Of a DNA stretch of 64,000 nt, positions 1 through 6,964 are shown piece by piece. The position numbers and the translations under genes are program-made. The notes beneath the pieces are model-generated. The model was given only the letters and a program-made list of their open reading frames with translations, had not been told where the DNA came from and did not search any database. The DNA is from Actinoplanes philippinensis. GTDB taxonomy: Bacteria > Actinomycetota > Actinomycetes > Mycobacteriales > Micromonosporaceae. Position 1 is the stretch's first letter; each line of letters begins with the position of its first letter. Location: NCBI RefSeq assembly GCF_900113015.1, contig NZ_FONV01000011.1, positions 1 to 64,000 on the forward strand, given 5' to 3'.

Positions 1-200
1 CATCGACACCCTTCACCTTTACGCCGGCCAACCACACAGATGTACGGGCCAACCGCCCGGTAGTCGCCCGTACACCGCCGCCGTCATCCCTAGCGTGAGT
101 TAGGACTTACTCGTCTAGACCCGGTTTCGGCAGCGCGTGCACGGCCGACTACGTGCCGCACGTGATTCGACAGTGGACGCGCTCCCACGAGGATCGGCTC
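1..200. other. upstream intergenic region with inverted repeat
   Basis: No convincing gene is seen here. A 9-bp inverted repeat (TGTACGGGC at 41-49 and GCCCGTACA at 66-74) and a second imperfect palindrome (GAGTTAGGACTTACTC, about 105-120) lie upstream of the first gene. Either could be an operator. No regulator gene adjoins them in the window, so any role is a guess. Confidence 0.3.
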
Positions 201-989
201 ATGAGACCGATCGTGCTTGTGCATGGGTTCTGGGTGACACCGCGCAGTTGGGAGAACCGGAAGGCACACTACGAGGCCAAGGGCCACCACGTGATCGCAC
301 CCGGCTACCCCGGATTCGAGGTGGAGGTCGAGGCGCTCAACGCCGACCCTGCCCCGATCGTGAACGTGACGGTGCCGCAGATCATCGAGCATCTGGAGGA
401 GCAGATCCGGGCGCTGCCCGAGCCGCCGATCATCATCGGTCACTCGGCGGGCGGCGCGTTCACCCAGATCCTCCTCGACCACGGGTACGGCGCGGCCGGC
501 GTCGCCCTCAACTCGGCCCCGACCGAAGGTGTCCGGGTGGTCCCGCTGTCCCAGGTCAAGTCCACCTTCCCGGTGCTGAGGACCCCGGCCAACCGGCACA
601 AGGCGGTGCCGCTGACGCTGGAGCAGTGGACGTACGCGTTCACCAACACGTTCACCCCCGAGGAGTCCCGGGCGCTCTACGAGCGGTACGCGATCCCGGC
701 CAACGGCGGCATCCTGTGGGGCAGCGTGCTCGCCAACTTCCAGCCCGGCCACCAGGACACCTGGGTCGATTACCACAACGACGAGCGGGCGCCGCTGCTC
801 TTCGTCTCCGGCTCCGAGGACCACATCATGCCGCCCGAGGTGCAGCGGTCCAACCACAAGCACTACAAGTCGAACACCGTGACCGAGATCCGCGAATATC
901 AGGGGTACGCCCACCTGCTGCCCGCCCAGAAGGGGTGGGAGCAGATCGCGGACGAGGTCCTGGAGTGGGCATTGCGGCACGCCCGATGA
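201..989 (+). CDS. alpha/beta hydrolase
   Basis: A 262-residue alpha/beta-hydrolase-fold protein. The N-terminal strand and oxyanion region read VLVHGFW near residue 5-11. The nucleophile elbow is GHSAGG at about 80-85 (Ser82). An acid-bearing SGSEDHIMPP segment and a late YAHLLPAQ histidine complete a plausible triad. No signal peptide is visible, so it is probably cytoplasmic. ATG at 201 was chosen because an AGGA precedes it and the family normally starts just before the VLVHG strand; an in-frame upstream extension to 153 is possible. The stop overlaps the next start (ATGA), so the two hydrolases are translationally coupled. Substrate cannot be told from sequence; small esters are typical of the family. 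Confidence 0.85.
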   Translation: MRPIVLVHGFWVTPRSWENRKAHYEAKGHHVIAPGYPGFEVEVEALNADPAPIVNVTVPQIIEHLEEQIRALPEPPIIIGHSAGGAFTQILLDHGYGAAGVALNSAPTEGVRVVPLSQVKSTFPVLRTPANRHKAVPLTLEQWTYAFTNTFTPEESRALYERYAIPANGGILWGSVLANFQPGHQDTWVDYHNDERAPLLFVSGSEDHIMPPEVQRSNHKHYKSNTVTEIREYQGYAHLLPAQKGWEQIADEVLEWALRHAR

Positions 990-1726
990 AGATCACACAC
1001 ATCGGCGGCCCCACGACGCTCATCGAGATCGGCGGCGTACGCCTGCTCACCGATCCGACCTTCGACGAGCCGGGCCGGCGGTACTCGTTCGGCTTCGGCA
1101 CGTCCTCGGTCAAGACGGCCGGCCCCGCGGTGCCCGCCGAGTCCCTCGGCCCGGTCGACGCGGTGCTGCTCACGCACGACCATCACAGCGACAACCTGGA
1201 CGACACCGGCCGGGCACTGCTGCCGTCCGCCCCGGTGGTCCTCACCACGGTCAGCGGCGCGCGACGGCTGGGCGGCAACGCGGTCGGCCTGGCGCCGTGG
1301 CGTACCGCCACGATCGGCGACGTCGAGGTGACCGCCACCCCCGCCCGGCACGGCCCGCCGTTGAGCCGCGCCCTGGTCGGCGAGGCGATCGGCTTCGCCC
1401 TACGCCCACCCGGCGCGACCTCGGTGATCTGGATCTCCGGCGACACGGTCCTCTTCTCCGGGGTACGCCAGGTCGCCTCCCGTCTCACCGTGGACACCGC
1501 CGTCCTGCACCTGGGCAGCGTGCAGTTCGGCCTGACCGGTCCGTTGCGCTACACGATGACCGGCCGGGACGCGGCCCGCCTGGTCACCCTGATCCGCCCG
1601 CGCCGCGTCGTGCCGGTCCACTACGAGGGCTGGTCACACTTTCACGAGGGCCGCCCCGAGATCGAAGCCGCTTTCCCTCCAGGCACCCTGACCTGGCTGA
1701 CCCCGGGCGAGCCCACCACCGTCTGA
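986..1726 (+). CDS. MBL-fold metal-dependent hydrolase (UlaG-like)
   Basis: A 246-residue metallo-beta-lactamase-fold protein. It opens MKITHIGGPTTLIEIGG and carries the metal motif HDHHSDN at about residues 64-70, a GDT metal-bridging aspartate in WISGDTVLF, and a late PVHYEGW histidine. This pattern matches the UlaG-like (L-ascorbate-6-phosphate lactonase type) branch. The exact substrate is unknown. It overlaps the upstream alpha/beta hydrolase by four bases (ATGA), so the pair probably forms one transcript. About 24 bases of its last codons reappear in the tandem repeats just downstream, which suggests the repeat was seeded from the 3' end of this gene. Confidence 0.85.
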   Translation: MKITHIGGPTTLIEIGGVRLLTDPTFDEPGRRYSFGFGTSSVKTAGPAVPAESLGPVDAVLLTHDHHSDNLDDTGRALLPSAPVVLTTVSGARRLGGNAVGLAPWRTATIGDVEVTATPARHGPPLSRALVGEAIGFALRPPGATSVIWISGDTVLFSGVRQVASRLTVDTAVLHLGSVQFGLTGPLRYTMTGRDAARLVTLIRPRRVVPVHYEGWSHFHEGRPEIEAAFPPGTLTWLTPGEPTTV

Positions 1727-1730
1727 ACCC

Positions 1731-1871
1731 CGCCTGGTTCCCGTGCCGTCCCGCCGGCTCGAACCTGGCTGACCCCGGGCGAGCCGCCTGGTTCCCGTGC
1801 CGTCCCGCCGGCTCGAACCTGGCTGACCCCGGGCGAGCCGCCTGGTTCCCGTGCCGTCCCGCCGGCTCGAA
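1731..1871. repeat. 54-bp direct tandem repeat, about 2.6 copies
   Basis: Units run 1731-1784, 1785-1838 and a partial copy 1839-1871, nearly identical with exact 54-base periodicity. Each full unit contains ACCTGGCTGACCCCGGGCGA, also found in the coding end of the preceding hydrolase gene at about 1691-1710. No start codon with a ribosome-binding site gives a convincing protein here. Confidence 0.9.
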
Positions 1872-1948
1872 GCAGCCCTGGGAGCCTGCCGGCTCCGACC
1901 GCGCCGCGCCTTCGGACACCCGCCTCAGCAAATACCGGCAGGGCAGGA

Positions 1949-2121
1949 CAGCCGGGGCCGGCAGAACAGCCGGGGCCGGCAGAACAGCCGGGGCCGGCAG
2001 AACAGCCGGGGCCGGCAGAACAGCCCGGCCGGCAGAACAGCCCGGCCGGCAGAACAGCCCGGCCGGCAGAACAGCCCGGCCGGCAGAACAGCCCGGCCGG
2101 CAGAACGGCCCGGCCGGCGAA
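1949..2121. repeat. 17/18-bp GC-rich tandem repeat array
   Basis: Four units of 18 bp (CAGCCGGGGCCGGCAGAA, from 1949) are followed by five units of 17 bp (CAGCCCGGCCGGCAGAA, from 2021) and one degenerate unit ending at 2121. The 18- and 17-bp forms differ by one inserted base and a substitution. Each unit contains the palindrome GGCCGGC or a close relative, so the array could form many short hairpins. It lies between convergent genes and looks non-coding. Confidence 0.92.
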
Positions 2122-2166
2122 CGTTGACAGCGGCGGCCGGGCTCAACCGGGGTGCCGGCGTGAGCG

Positions 2167-2847
2167 TCAGGGAGTCCAGACGGCGTTGTCGTGAGCGAAG
2201 ACGACGCGGCGGGGGTCGAGGGCCAGCAGCGTCTCGATCCAGGATGGTGGCGTGCCGATGCCGGCGCGGTGGGCGAGGGCGTCCGAGGTGAACGCGGTGG
2301 CGTGGTCATGACTCTGCCCCGCCACGATCACCATGCCGTCGGCCGTGGTCACCACCACGGACTGATGGCCGTCGGTGTGACCCGGCGTCGGCACGATCCG
2401 AACCCCGGGCAGAACCTCGGCCGCGCCGTCCAGCTCTTCATAGCGGGCGCCCGAGTGGTCGACCAGTTCCGGAAGGGTGTGCCACTCGACGGTCCTGGCC
2501 AACGTCAGCTCGGTCCGTTGCACGAAGACCGGCCGCCCGGCCAGCTCCGGATTCCCTCCACAGTGGTCGAAGTGCAGATGACAGTTGACCACATATCGGA
2601 TGTCGCCGATCGGGGTACCGGTCGCGGCGAGCGCCTCCCCCAGCGGAACCCGGTGGGGCCGATAGTGCCGATCCACCTCCGGATGGATGCCCATACCGGT
2701 ATCGACCAGCAGCCTCCCGCCCGGATGATCGATCAGATAGCCAAGGACCGGCTCCACCCGGTGGGCACCAATCCCTGTCTCAGAAGACGGCCGGACGAAC
2801 CATCCGAAGTCGACTCTACGAACCGTGATCTCACTCATCGGTCCCAC
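2167..2847 (-). CDS. MBL-fold hydrolase, lactonase-like
   Basis: A 226-residue metallo-beta-lactamase-fold protein. It has the canonical metal motif NCHLHFDHCGGN (HxHxDH) near residue 88-97, PTPGHTDGHQS with a metal-binding histidine, and a late FAHDN histidine. The arrangement is that of the N-acyl-homoserine-lactonase / glyoxalase II branch, but the substrate is not known. It could start at residue 4 (MSEITV, 2838) rather than the first methionine. It converges on the repeat arrays. Its start side abuts degenerate CATCCGATC-type repeats that lead into the 13-bp array at 2951, so its promoter must lie in or next to those repeats. Confidence 0.8.
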   Translation of the reverse strand: MGPMSEITVRRVDFGWFVRPSSETGIGAHRVEPVLGYLIDHPGGRLLVDTGMGIHPEVDRHYRPHRVPLGEALAATGTPIGDIRYVVNCHLHFDHCGGNPELAGRPVFVQRTELTLARTVEWHTLPELVDHSGARYEELDGAAEVLPGVRIVPTPGHTDGHQSVVVTTADGMVIVAGQSHDHATAFTSDALAHRAGIGTPPSWIETLLALDPRRVVFAHDNAVWTP

Positions 2848-3090
2848 TCATCCGATCGGTCCATAGGTCGCGTTCATCAGACTCGCCCGTCGGACCCACT
2901 CATGTGACTCGTTCACCGGCCCCACCCATCCGATCCGCTCATCCGATCCGCCCATCGAACTCGCCCATCGAACTCGCCCATCGAACTCGCCCATCGAACT
3001 CGCCCATCGAACTCGCCCATCGGCGAAGTATCGCCGCCCTGATCGTCGACGTTCCCGGAAATCTCCGCCCAGCAGAACAGTCATTGAAGG
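2848..3090. repeat. 13-bp tandem repeat and degenerate relatives
   Basis: Five perfect copies of CCCATCGAACTCG occupy 2951-3015. A partial copy follows from 3016. Looser variants (ACTCATCCGATCGGTCC, GCTCATCCGATCC and similar) extend upstream to about 2830. No credible gene is present. Open frames across the array are only reflections of the repeat. Confidence 0.85.
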
Positions 3091-3145
3091 CGGCTGTTCG
3101 TGGGTGCTGTCGCAGGCATCGTCGGACAGCACCCGCGAACAGCCG
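3091..3145. other. long hairpin, 21-bp stem
   Basis: Arms 3091-3111 and 3125-3145 are complementary over 21 positions with one G-U pair and a 13-base loop. There is no T-run on either side, and no gene boundary directly explains it. It could be a terminator of the U-less kind common in high-GC actinobacteria, or part of an unannotated small RNA. Confidence 0.7.
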
Positions 3146-3172
3146 AACGAACTGCAGACAACCCCGGAACGC

Positions 3173-3208
3173 AGATCGGCCCGCATCGCTACCGATGCGG
3201 GCCGATCT
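3173..3208. terminator. bidirectional terminator next to tRNA-Glu
   Basis: A perfect 16-bp stem (3173-3188 with 3193-3208) and a 4-base loop sit just downstream of the minus-strand tRNA-Glu gene. On the plus strand the stem runs into TTTCT. It should end the tRNA transcript and shield it from opposing transcription. Confidence 0.8.
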
Positions 3209-3211
3209 TTC

Positions 3212-3287
3212 TGGTAGTCCCGAAGGGATTCGAACCCTCGCTACCGCCTTGAGAGGGCGGCGTCCTAGGCCGCTAGACGACGGGACC
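3212..3287 (-). tRNA. tRNA-Glu (CTC), CCA encoded
   Basis: A 76-base cloverleaf on the minus strand. The acceptor stem starts GGTCCCG, the D-arm is GTCTAGCGGCCTAGGAC, the anticodon loop is CTCTCAA (anticodon CTC, reading GAG), and the T-loop is TTCGAAT. The 3' CCA is encoded in the gene. A near-identical second copy lies at 4059-4131 but lacks the encoded CCA. Confidence 0.95.
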
Positions 3288-4058
3288 AGAACTTGCCGTT
3301 CACCGCCCGTTTGCGGCGGCGGACTGAACTCTATCAGCACTCCGCCCGCAGCCGAAATCGAGTATCCACCCACCTCAGCCGGGGTGACCAGCACCACTGA
3401 ACGTCCCCCGCGGACCCTCCCAACACCACCGATCCGAACGCCGGAATCCACCACAACGACGGCCAACCGCCCGGGGGTCGCCGCACCTGCAGTCCGACCG
3501 CCGAGAGGCGCCTCAACAACCACCGGCCCGTCCCGGCCAACGCCGTCACCAGCCAACCCGCCGCCACAAGGCAGCCCAGCCACAACCGTCGGTGCCGTCA
3601 TTACCGGCACTGATCAAACCCCCGCGACCCGGCGAGGCGACCACATTGGGCCGGCGGCGAGGAGATGAGGGCCGCAACGCCGCGAGGCTGCAACGCCGCA
3701 AGACCGGCGAGACCCTAACGCTGCGAGACCGGCGAGCCCTCAGGCTGCGAGGCCAGCGAGGTGGCCGGACCGGCAAGGTGGCCAGCCCGGCACAGATGCG
3801 AAGTCGGCGAGGTGGCAAGGCCGGCCAGAGGCGAGATCGGCGAAAGGCGAGATCGGCGAGAGGCGAGATGGGCGAGAGGCGGAGGGTGGTGACCATCGCA
3901 TATGCCCGGCGGGCGCGGGACGGCCGGAAGTGTCGCCCACATCGCGCGGGAGCCACGGCACGGCAGGAATTGCGGTCGGGGAGGCGTGGCGCGTACCACC
4001 GCATGGTTGAACCGAAAGCAAAACGACCCGCACCAATCGATGCGGGCCGTTCTCGATG
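3288..4058. other. gene-poor spacer between tRNA copies, with 16-bp repeats
   Basis: About 770 bases without a gene I can support. The open frames are low-complexity Arg/Pro/Ser-rich translations. Within it, 3829-3876 holds three 16-bp direct repeats (AGGCGAGATCGGCGAA and variants), preceded by looser GGCGAG-type repeats from about 3700. The right end carries the terminator for the second tRNA-Glu. Confidence 0.6.
4019..4050 (-). terminator. terminator after second tRNA-Glu
   Basis: Minus-strand hairpin of 10 bp (arms 4041-4050 and 4023-4032, one G-U pair) followed by TTTTG. It lies nine bases beyond the tRNA-Glu at 4059-4131. Its stem shares the ATGCGGGCCG core with the terminator of the other tRNA-Glu copy, so the terminator arm was duplicated along with the tRNA. 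Confidence 0.75.
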
Positions 4059-4131
4059 TAGTCCCGAAGGGATTCGAACCCTCGCTACCGCCTTGAGAGG
4101 GCGGCGTCCTAGGCCGCTAGACGACGGGACC
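4059..4131 (-). tRNA. tRNA-Glu (CTC), CCA not encoded
   Basis: A 73-base cloverleaf with the same body as the copy at 3212-3287 and anticodon CTC. The base after the discriminator A begins CAT instead of CCA, so the tail must be added by nucleotidyltransferase. It lies downstream of tRNA-Gln on the same strand. Confidence 0.95.
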
Positions 4132-4157
4132 AGAACGTGCTGACTGCTTCCAGCACT

Positions 4158-4177
4158 GCCCTCCCCGAGAGGAGGGC
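4158..4177 (-). terminator. hairpin between tRNA-Gln and tRNA-Glu
   Basis: Arms GCCCTCC (4158-4164) and GGAGGGC (4171-4177) with a 6-base loop. It lies directly downstream of tRNA-Gln. It has no T-run, so it may be a weak terminator or a processing signal in a Gln-Glu tRNA transcript. Confidence 0.45.
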
Positions 4178-4181
4178 TGCG

Positions 4182-4253
4182 CTGGGGTACCAGGACTCGA
4201 ACCTAGACTAGCTGAACCAGAATCAGCCGGGCTGCCAATTACCCCATACCCCA
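4182..4253 (-). tRNA. tRNA-Gln (CTG)
   Basis: A 72-base cloverleaf on the minus strand with acceptor TGGGGTA pairing TACCCCA, anticodon loop TTCTGGT (anticodon CTG, reading CAG) and T-loop TTCGAGT. CCA is not encoded. If this organism makes Gln-tRNA indirectly, it is a substrate of the GatCAB amidotransferase encoded at 58.6-63.5 kb. That link is inference. Confidence 0.93.
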
Positions 4254-4316
4254 TTTGGCCCGGCTTGCCGCGCCGTGGAGAACTTTACCTGAGGCCTACC
4301 GGGCCGCCAAATCGGG

Positions 4317-5120
4317 TTACCTAAATAGATCCGCGTGACGGCGCACCCACTCGCCGTAGCTCATCGCAGGCCTGTTGAGCAGGGCTTCGACGGTCGGCAG
4401 GGCGGGCTGCGGGTGTTCGGCGAGTTGGGCGAGGCCGGTCAGGTACCAGTCGCCGAACTCGCCCATCAGCGAGCGGTAGTGGGCGGCCGCCTCGTCGGCG
4501 GGCAATTCGACGAAGGTGAGCGGGCGGCCGAGTTCCGCGGCGATCGTGGCGACCTGTTGGCGGCGGCTGATCGTTTCCGGACCGGTCAGCTCGTACGAGC
4601 GGCCGAAGTGATCGTCGGAGAGGAGCACGCGGGCGGCGATCGCGGCGATGTCCTCCTGGGCGATCGGCGCGCCGGCCGCGTCGCCCCACGCGTCGCGCAC
4701 CTCGTCGCCGGCTCTGATCTGCGGCGCCCAGCCGGTGGTGTTGGCCATGAACTCGCCGGGCTCCAGGTGGGTGAACGGGACTCCGCACGCCTCGACCGCG
4801 TCTTCGATCGCCTGCCAGTGCAGGCCCTTCACGCCGGCGAGGTCGACGATGTGGCGCACGCCGGCGTCGGCGGCGGCGCGGCAGACAGCCGTGACGGTGG
4901 GAATGTGTGGCGCCAGATACATCCGGTCGACGCCGTCGAGGGCCGCGGCGACCCGGTCGGGGCGGTTGAAGAAGCCGGTCACCACCTCGACGGCGGGTGG
5001 GAGCGCGGCCTTGACCGGGTCGACGGTGAAGGCACGGATCCGGGTCGCGCCGAGTTCCAGCAGCTCGTCGACGACCATGCGGCCGATGTTGGCGGTGGCG
5101 CCGGTCACCAGGATACGCAT
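4317..5120 (-). CDS. NmrA-type NAD(P)-binding oxidoreductase/regulator
   Basis: A 267-residue Rossmann-fold protein. It opens MRILVTGATANIGR with the GxxGxxG-like dinucleotide motif, followed by the strand/helix pattern of atypical short-chain dehydrogenases of the NmrA / NAD(P)H-azoreductase branch. The classic YxxxK catalytic pair is not obvious, so it may sense NAD(P) or reduce an unknown substrate. ATG at 5120 is preferred over an upstream in-frame start at 5168 because the earlier start would cross the intergenic palindrome and the divergent gene. It is divergent from a TetR regulator 46 bases away, the usual arrangement for a target and its repressor. Confidence 0.8.
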   Translation of the reverse strand: MRILVTGATANIGRMVVDELLELGATRIRAFTVDPVKAALPPAVEVVTGFFNRPDRVAAALDGVDRMYLAPHIPTVTAVCRAAADAGVRHIVDLAGVKGLHWQAIEDAVEACGVPFTHLEPGEFMANTTGWAPQIRAGDEVRDAWGDAAGAPIAQEDIAAIAARVLLSDDHFGRSYELTGPETISRRQQVATIAAELGRPLTFVELPADEAAAHYRSLMGEFGDWYLTGLAQLAEHPQPALPTVEALLNRPAMSYGEWVRRHADLFR

Positions 5121-5129
5121 TCTCGTACT

Positions 5130-5155
5130 CCCTACGGAAAGTCTTTCCCGTAGGG
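5130..5155. promoter_or_regulatory. putative TetR operator in divergent promoter
   Basis: An imperfect palindrome with arms CCCTACGGAAAG (5130-5141) and CTTTCCCGTAGGG (5143-5155) fills the gap between the NmrA-type gene and the TetR gene. Size and position fit a TetR-family operator controlling both promoters. A TATAC box at about 5155-5159 could be the -10 of a leaderless tetR transcript. Confidence 0.55.
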
Positions 5156-5166
5156 TATACGGAATC

Positions 5167-5892
5167 ATGGAGAACTACCCACTGCTCTGGCGCCGCAGCC
5201 GGCCCGCGAAGAGGGCGGCCGGGCGCCCGCCGCGGCTCAGCGTGGACGCCGTGCTGGCCGCCGCGATCCGGATCGCCGACGCGGACGGGCTGGAGGCGGC
5301 TTCGATGGCGCGGGTCGCGGCCGATCTCGGCGTGGCCACGATGACGCTCTACACCTATGTGCCGTCCCGCGCCGACCTGATCGCGCTGATGGTCGACGAC
5401 GTGCTGCTGGCCCGGGAGCTGACCGCCTCCGGCAAAGGCTGGCGGGAGCGGGTGGCGCTCTTCGCCGCGCGCACCCGGGAGATGTATCTGGCGCACCCCT
5501 GGCTGACCGAGGTGTCGCTGGTCCGGCCGCCGCTCGGGCCGGGGACGATGGCCGAGCGCGAGTTCCTGATCGCCACGATGGCGCTGGCGGGCGTGCCGGC
5601 CGCGGCGGTCAACCGGGCGGCGCTGGCGGTGACGGCGTACGTCTACGCCTTCGCCCGCGAGGCCGGCGAGGACCGGCGGCTGAGCCGGGCCAGCGGACAG
5701 TCCACCGCGTCGTGGTGGCAGGAGCACGGGGACTTCTGGGAGAACTGGTTCGACGTCGAGGCTTATCCGGCGATGACGGCCCTCTGGAACGCCGGCGGAT
5801 TCGACGACGAGGGCCAGACCGCGTTCGACTACGGCCTGGCCCTGATCCTGGACGGGATAGCGAGAAGCGGGATCGCGCGGTCAGTCGAGTGA
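5167..5892 (+). CDS. TetR/AcrR family transcriptional regulator
   Basis: A 241-residue regulator. Its N-terminal helix-turn-helix spans about residues 24-66 (LSVDAVLAAAIRIADADG, then VAADLGVATMTLYTYVPSR). The C-terminal half resembles the TetR_C domain of drug- or metabolite-responsive members. It probably represses itself and the divergent NmrA-type gene through the palindrome at 5130-5155. Its 3' end overlaps the convergent fumarylacetoacetase-family gene by 12 bases. The ligand is unknown. Confidence 0.85.
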   Translation: MENYPLLWRRSRPAKRAAGRPPRLSVDAVLAAAIRIADADGLEAASMARVAADLGVATMTLYTYVPSRADLIALMVDDVLLARELTASGKGWRERVALFAARTREMYLAHPWLTEVSLVRPPLGPGTMAEREFLIATMALAGVPAAAVNRAALAVTAYVYAFAREAGEDRRLSRASGQSTASWWQEHGDFWENWFDVEAYPAMTALWNAGGFDDEGQTAFDYGLALILDGIARSGIARSVE

Positions 5893-6675
5893 GACGACCG
5901 GGTTACGCAGCTCGCCGATGCCCTGGATGCTGACCGACACGGTGTCGCCGGGGGTGATCCGGCTGACCCCGGCGGGCGTGCCGGTCAGGATGATGTCGCC
6001 GGGCAGCAGCGTCATGACGTGCGACACGTACGAGATGAGGCTCGGGATGTCGAACACCATGTCCTTGGTCCGCCCGATCTGGCGCACCTCCAGGTTCTCC
6101 GGATCGCGGCCGACCTCGCAGCGCACCTCGATGTCGCTGACGTCGAGCCCGGTGACGATCCACGGGCCGATCGGGCAGAACGAGTCGAAGCCCTTGGCCC
6201 GGGTCCACTGCGGGTCCTTGCGCTGCAGGTCACGGGCGGTGACGTCGTTGCCGCAGGTGTAACCGAAGATCGCCTTCTCGGCGCCGGCCCGGTCGACGCG
6301 GCGGGCGCCGCTCGCGCCGATCACGACGGCGAGCTCGGCCTCCTCCTCGACGTGCTCGGTGACGGCCGGGATGCGGATCGCGTCGTTCGGCCCGATCACC
6401 GAGGTCGAGGGCTTGATGAAGATCAGCGGCTCCTTGGGCACCTCGTTGCCCATCTCGGCGGCGTGGTCGGCGTAGTTGCGGCCGATCCCGATCACCTTGC
6501 TGGAGAAGATCGGGGCGAGCAGCCGCACGTCGGGCAGCGCCCACCGCTGACCGGTGAAGCGCACCTCGTTGAAGGGGATGCTGTCGATCTCGGCCACTGT
6601 CAGCCCCGAGGAGCTGTCGCCCTCGACGACGCCGAAGGAGACTCCACCAGGGTGGACAAAACGGGCGAAGCGCAC
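5881..6675 (-). CDS. fumarylacetoacetate hydrolase family protein
   Basis: A 264-residue FAH-fold enzyme. Family landmarks are IGRNYADHAAEMG, IFIKPSTSVIGPND, the metal-binding EEEAELAVVIG cluster and LLPGDIILTGTPAGV near the C-terminus. Such proteins act as 2-hydroxyhepta-2,4-diene-1,7-dioate isomerases, acylpyruvases or oxaloacetate tautomerases. The exact reaction cannot be assigned. The length and the N-terminal MRFARF start are typical. No catabolic neighbours are present, so a housekeeping acylpyruvase or oxaloacetate role is as likely as aromatic degradation. Confidence 0.88.
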   Translation of the reverse strand: MRFARFVHPGGVSFGVVEGDSSSGLTVAEIDSIPFNEVRFTGQRWALPDVRLLAPIFSSKVIGIGRNYADHAAEMGNEVPKEPLIFIKPSTSVIGPNDAIRIPAVTEHVEEEAELAVVIGASGARRVDRAGAEKAIFGYTCGNDVTARDLQRKDPQWTRAKGFDSFCPIGPWIVTGLDVSDIEVRCEVGRDPENLEVRQIGRTKDMVFDIPSLISYVSHVMTLLPGDIILTGTPAGVSRITPGDTVSVSIQGIGELRNPVVSLD

Positions 6676-6714
6676 GGGATAATCCCATCTCTAGCGGTGC
6701 TGGCGTCTCAAAAT

Positions 6715-6957
6715 CTACGCCGGTCGCGACTCCGCCCCGAGCCGCGGGAAGGGCTCCAGCGCGAACACCACCTCGACCGGCACCTCGAAGTAGGCGCAGA
6801 TGCGCAGAGCCAGGTGCAGGCTGGGGCTGAACTCGCCGCGCTCCAGGTAGCCCACGGTCTGGTAATGCACCCCGAGAGCGTCGGCGAGATGCCGCCGCGA
6901 GATGCCGCGCTCGGCACGCAACATAGCGATCCGGTTGTAGGTGACCTCGCTGGCCAT
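6715..6957 (-). CDS. small XRE-family regulator
   Basis: An 80-residue protein that is almost entirely a helix-turn-helix (RAERGISRRHLADALGVHYQTVGYLERG, about residues 15-41). The length and the conserved YLERGEFSPSL pattern match the YozG/SinR-like minimal Cro/CI regulators that often accompany ABC-2 exporters. It is the last gene of a three-gene minus-strand unit, seven bases after the permease. It probably autoregulates the exporter, perhaps through the palindrome at 8694-8711. The ligand is unknown. Confidence 0.85.
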   Translation of the reverse strand: MASEVTYNRIAMLRAERGISRRHLADALGVHYQTVGYLERGEFSPSLHLALRICAYFEVPVEVVFALEPFPRLGAESRPA

Positions 6958-6964
6958 GGCTCCC

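Noticed and set aside
1949-2121. CRISPR array
   Set aside because: Units are contiguous with no unique spacers and no cas genes nearby.
1297-2127. Long open frame across the repeat arrays
   Set aside because: It overlaps the MBL gene in another frame and then only translates the 54-bp and 17/18-bp repeats; no start with a ribosome-binding site.
2939-3610. Minus-strand 223-codon frame over the 13-bp repeats and tRNA-Glu
   Set aside because: It reads through a tRNA gene, two hairpins and the repeats; composition is not protein-like.
3546-4143. Arg/Ser/Pro-rich frames on both strands between tRNA copies
   Set aside because: Low complexity, overlapping in several frames, one running through the second tRNA-Glu.
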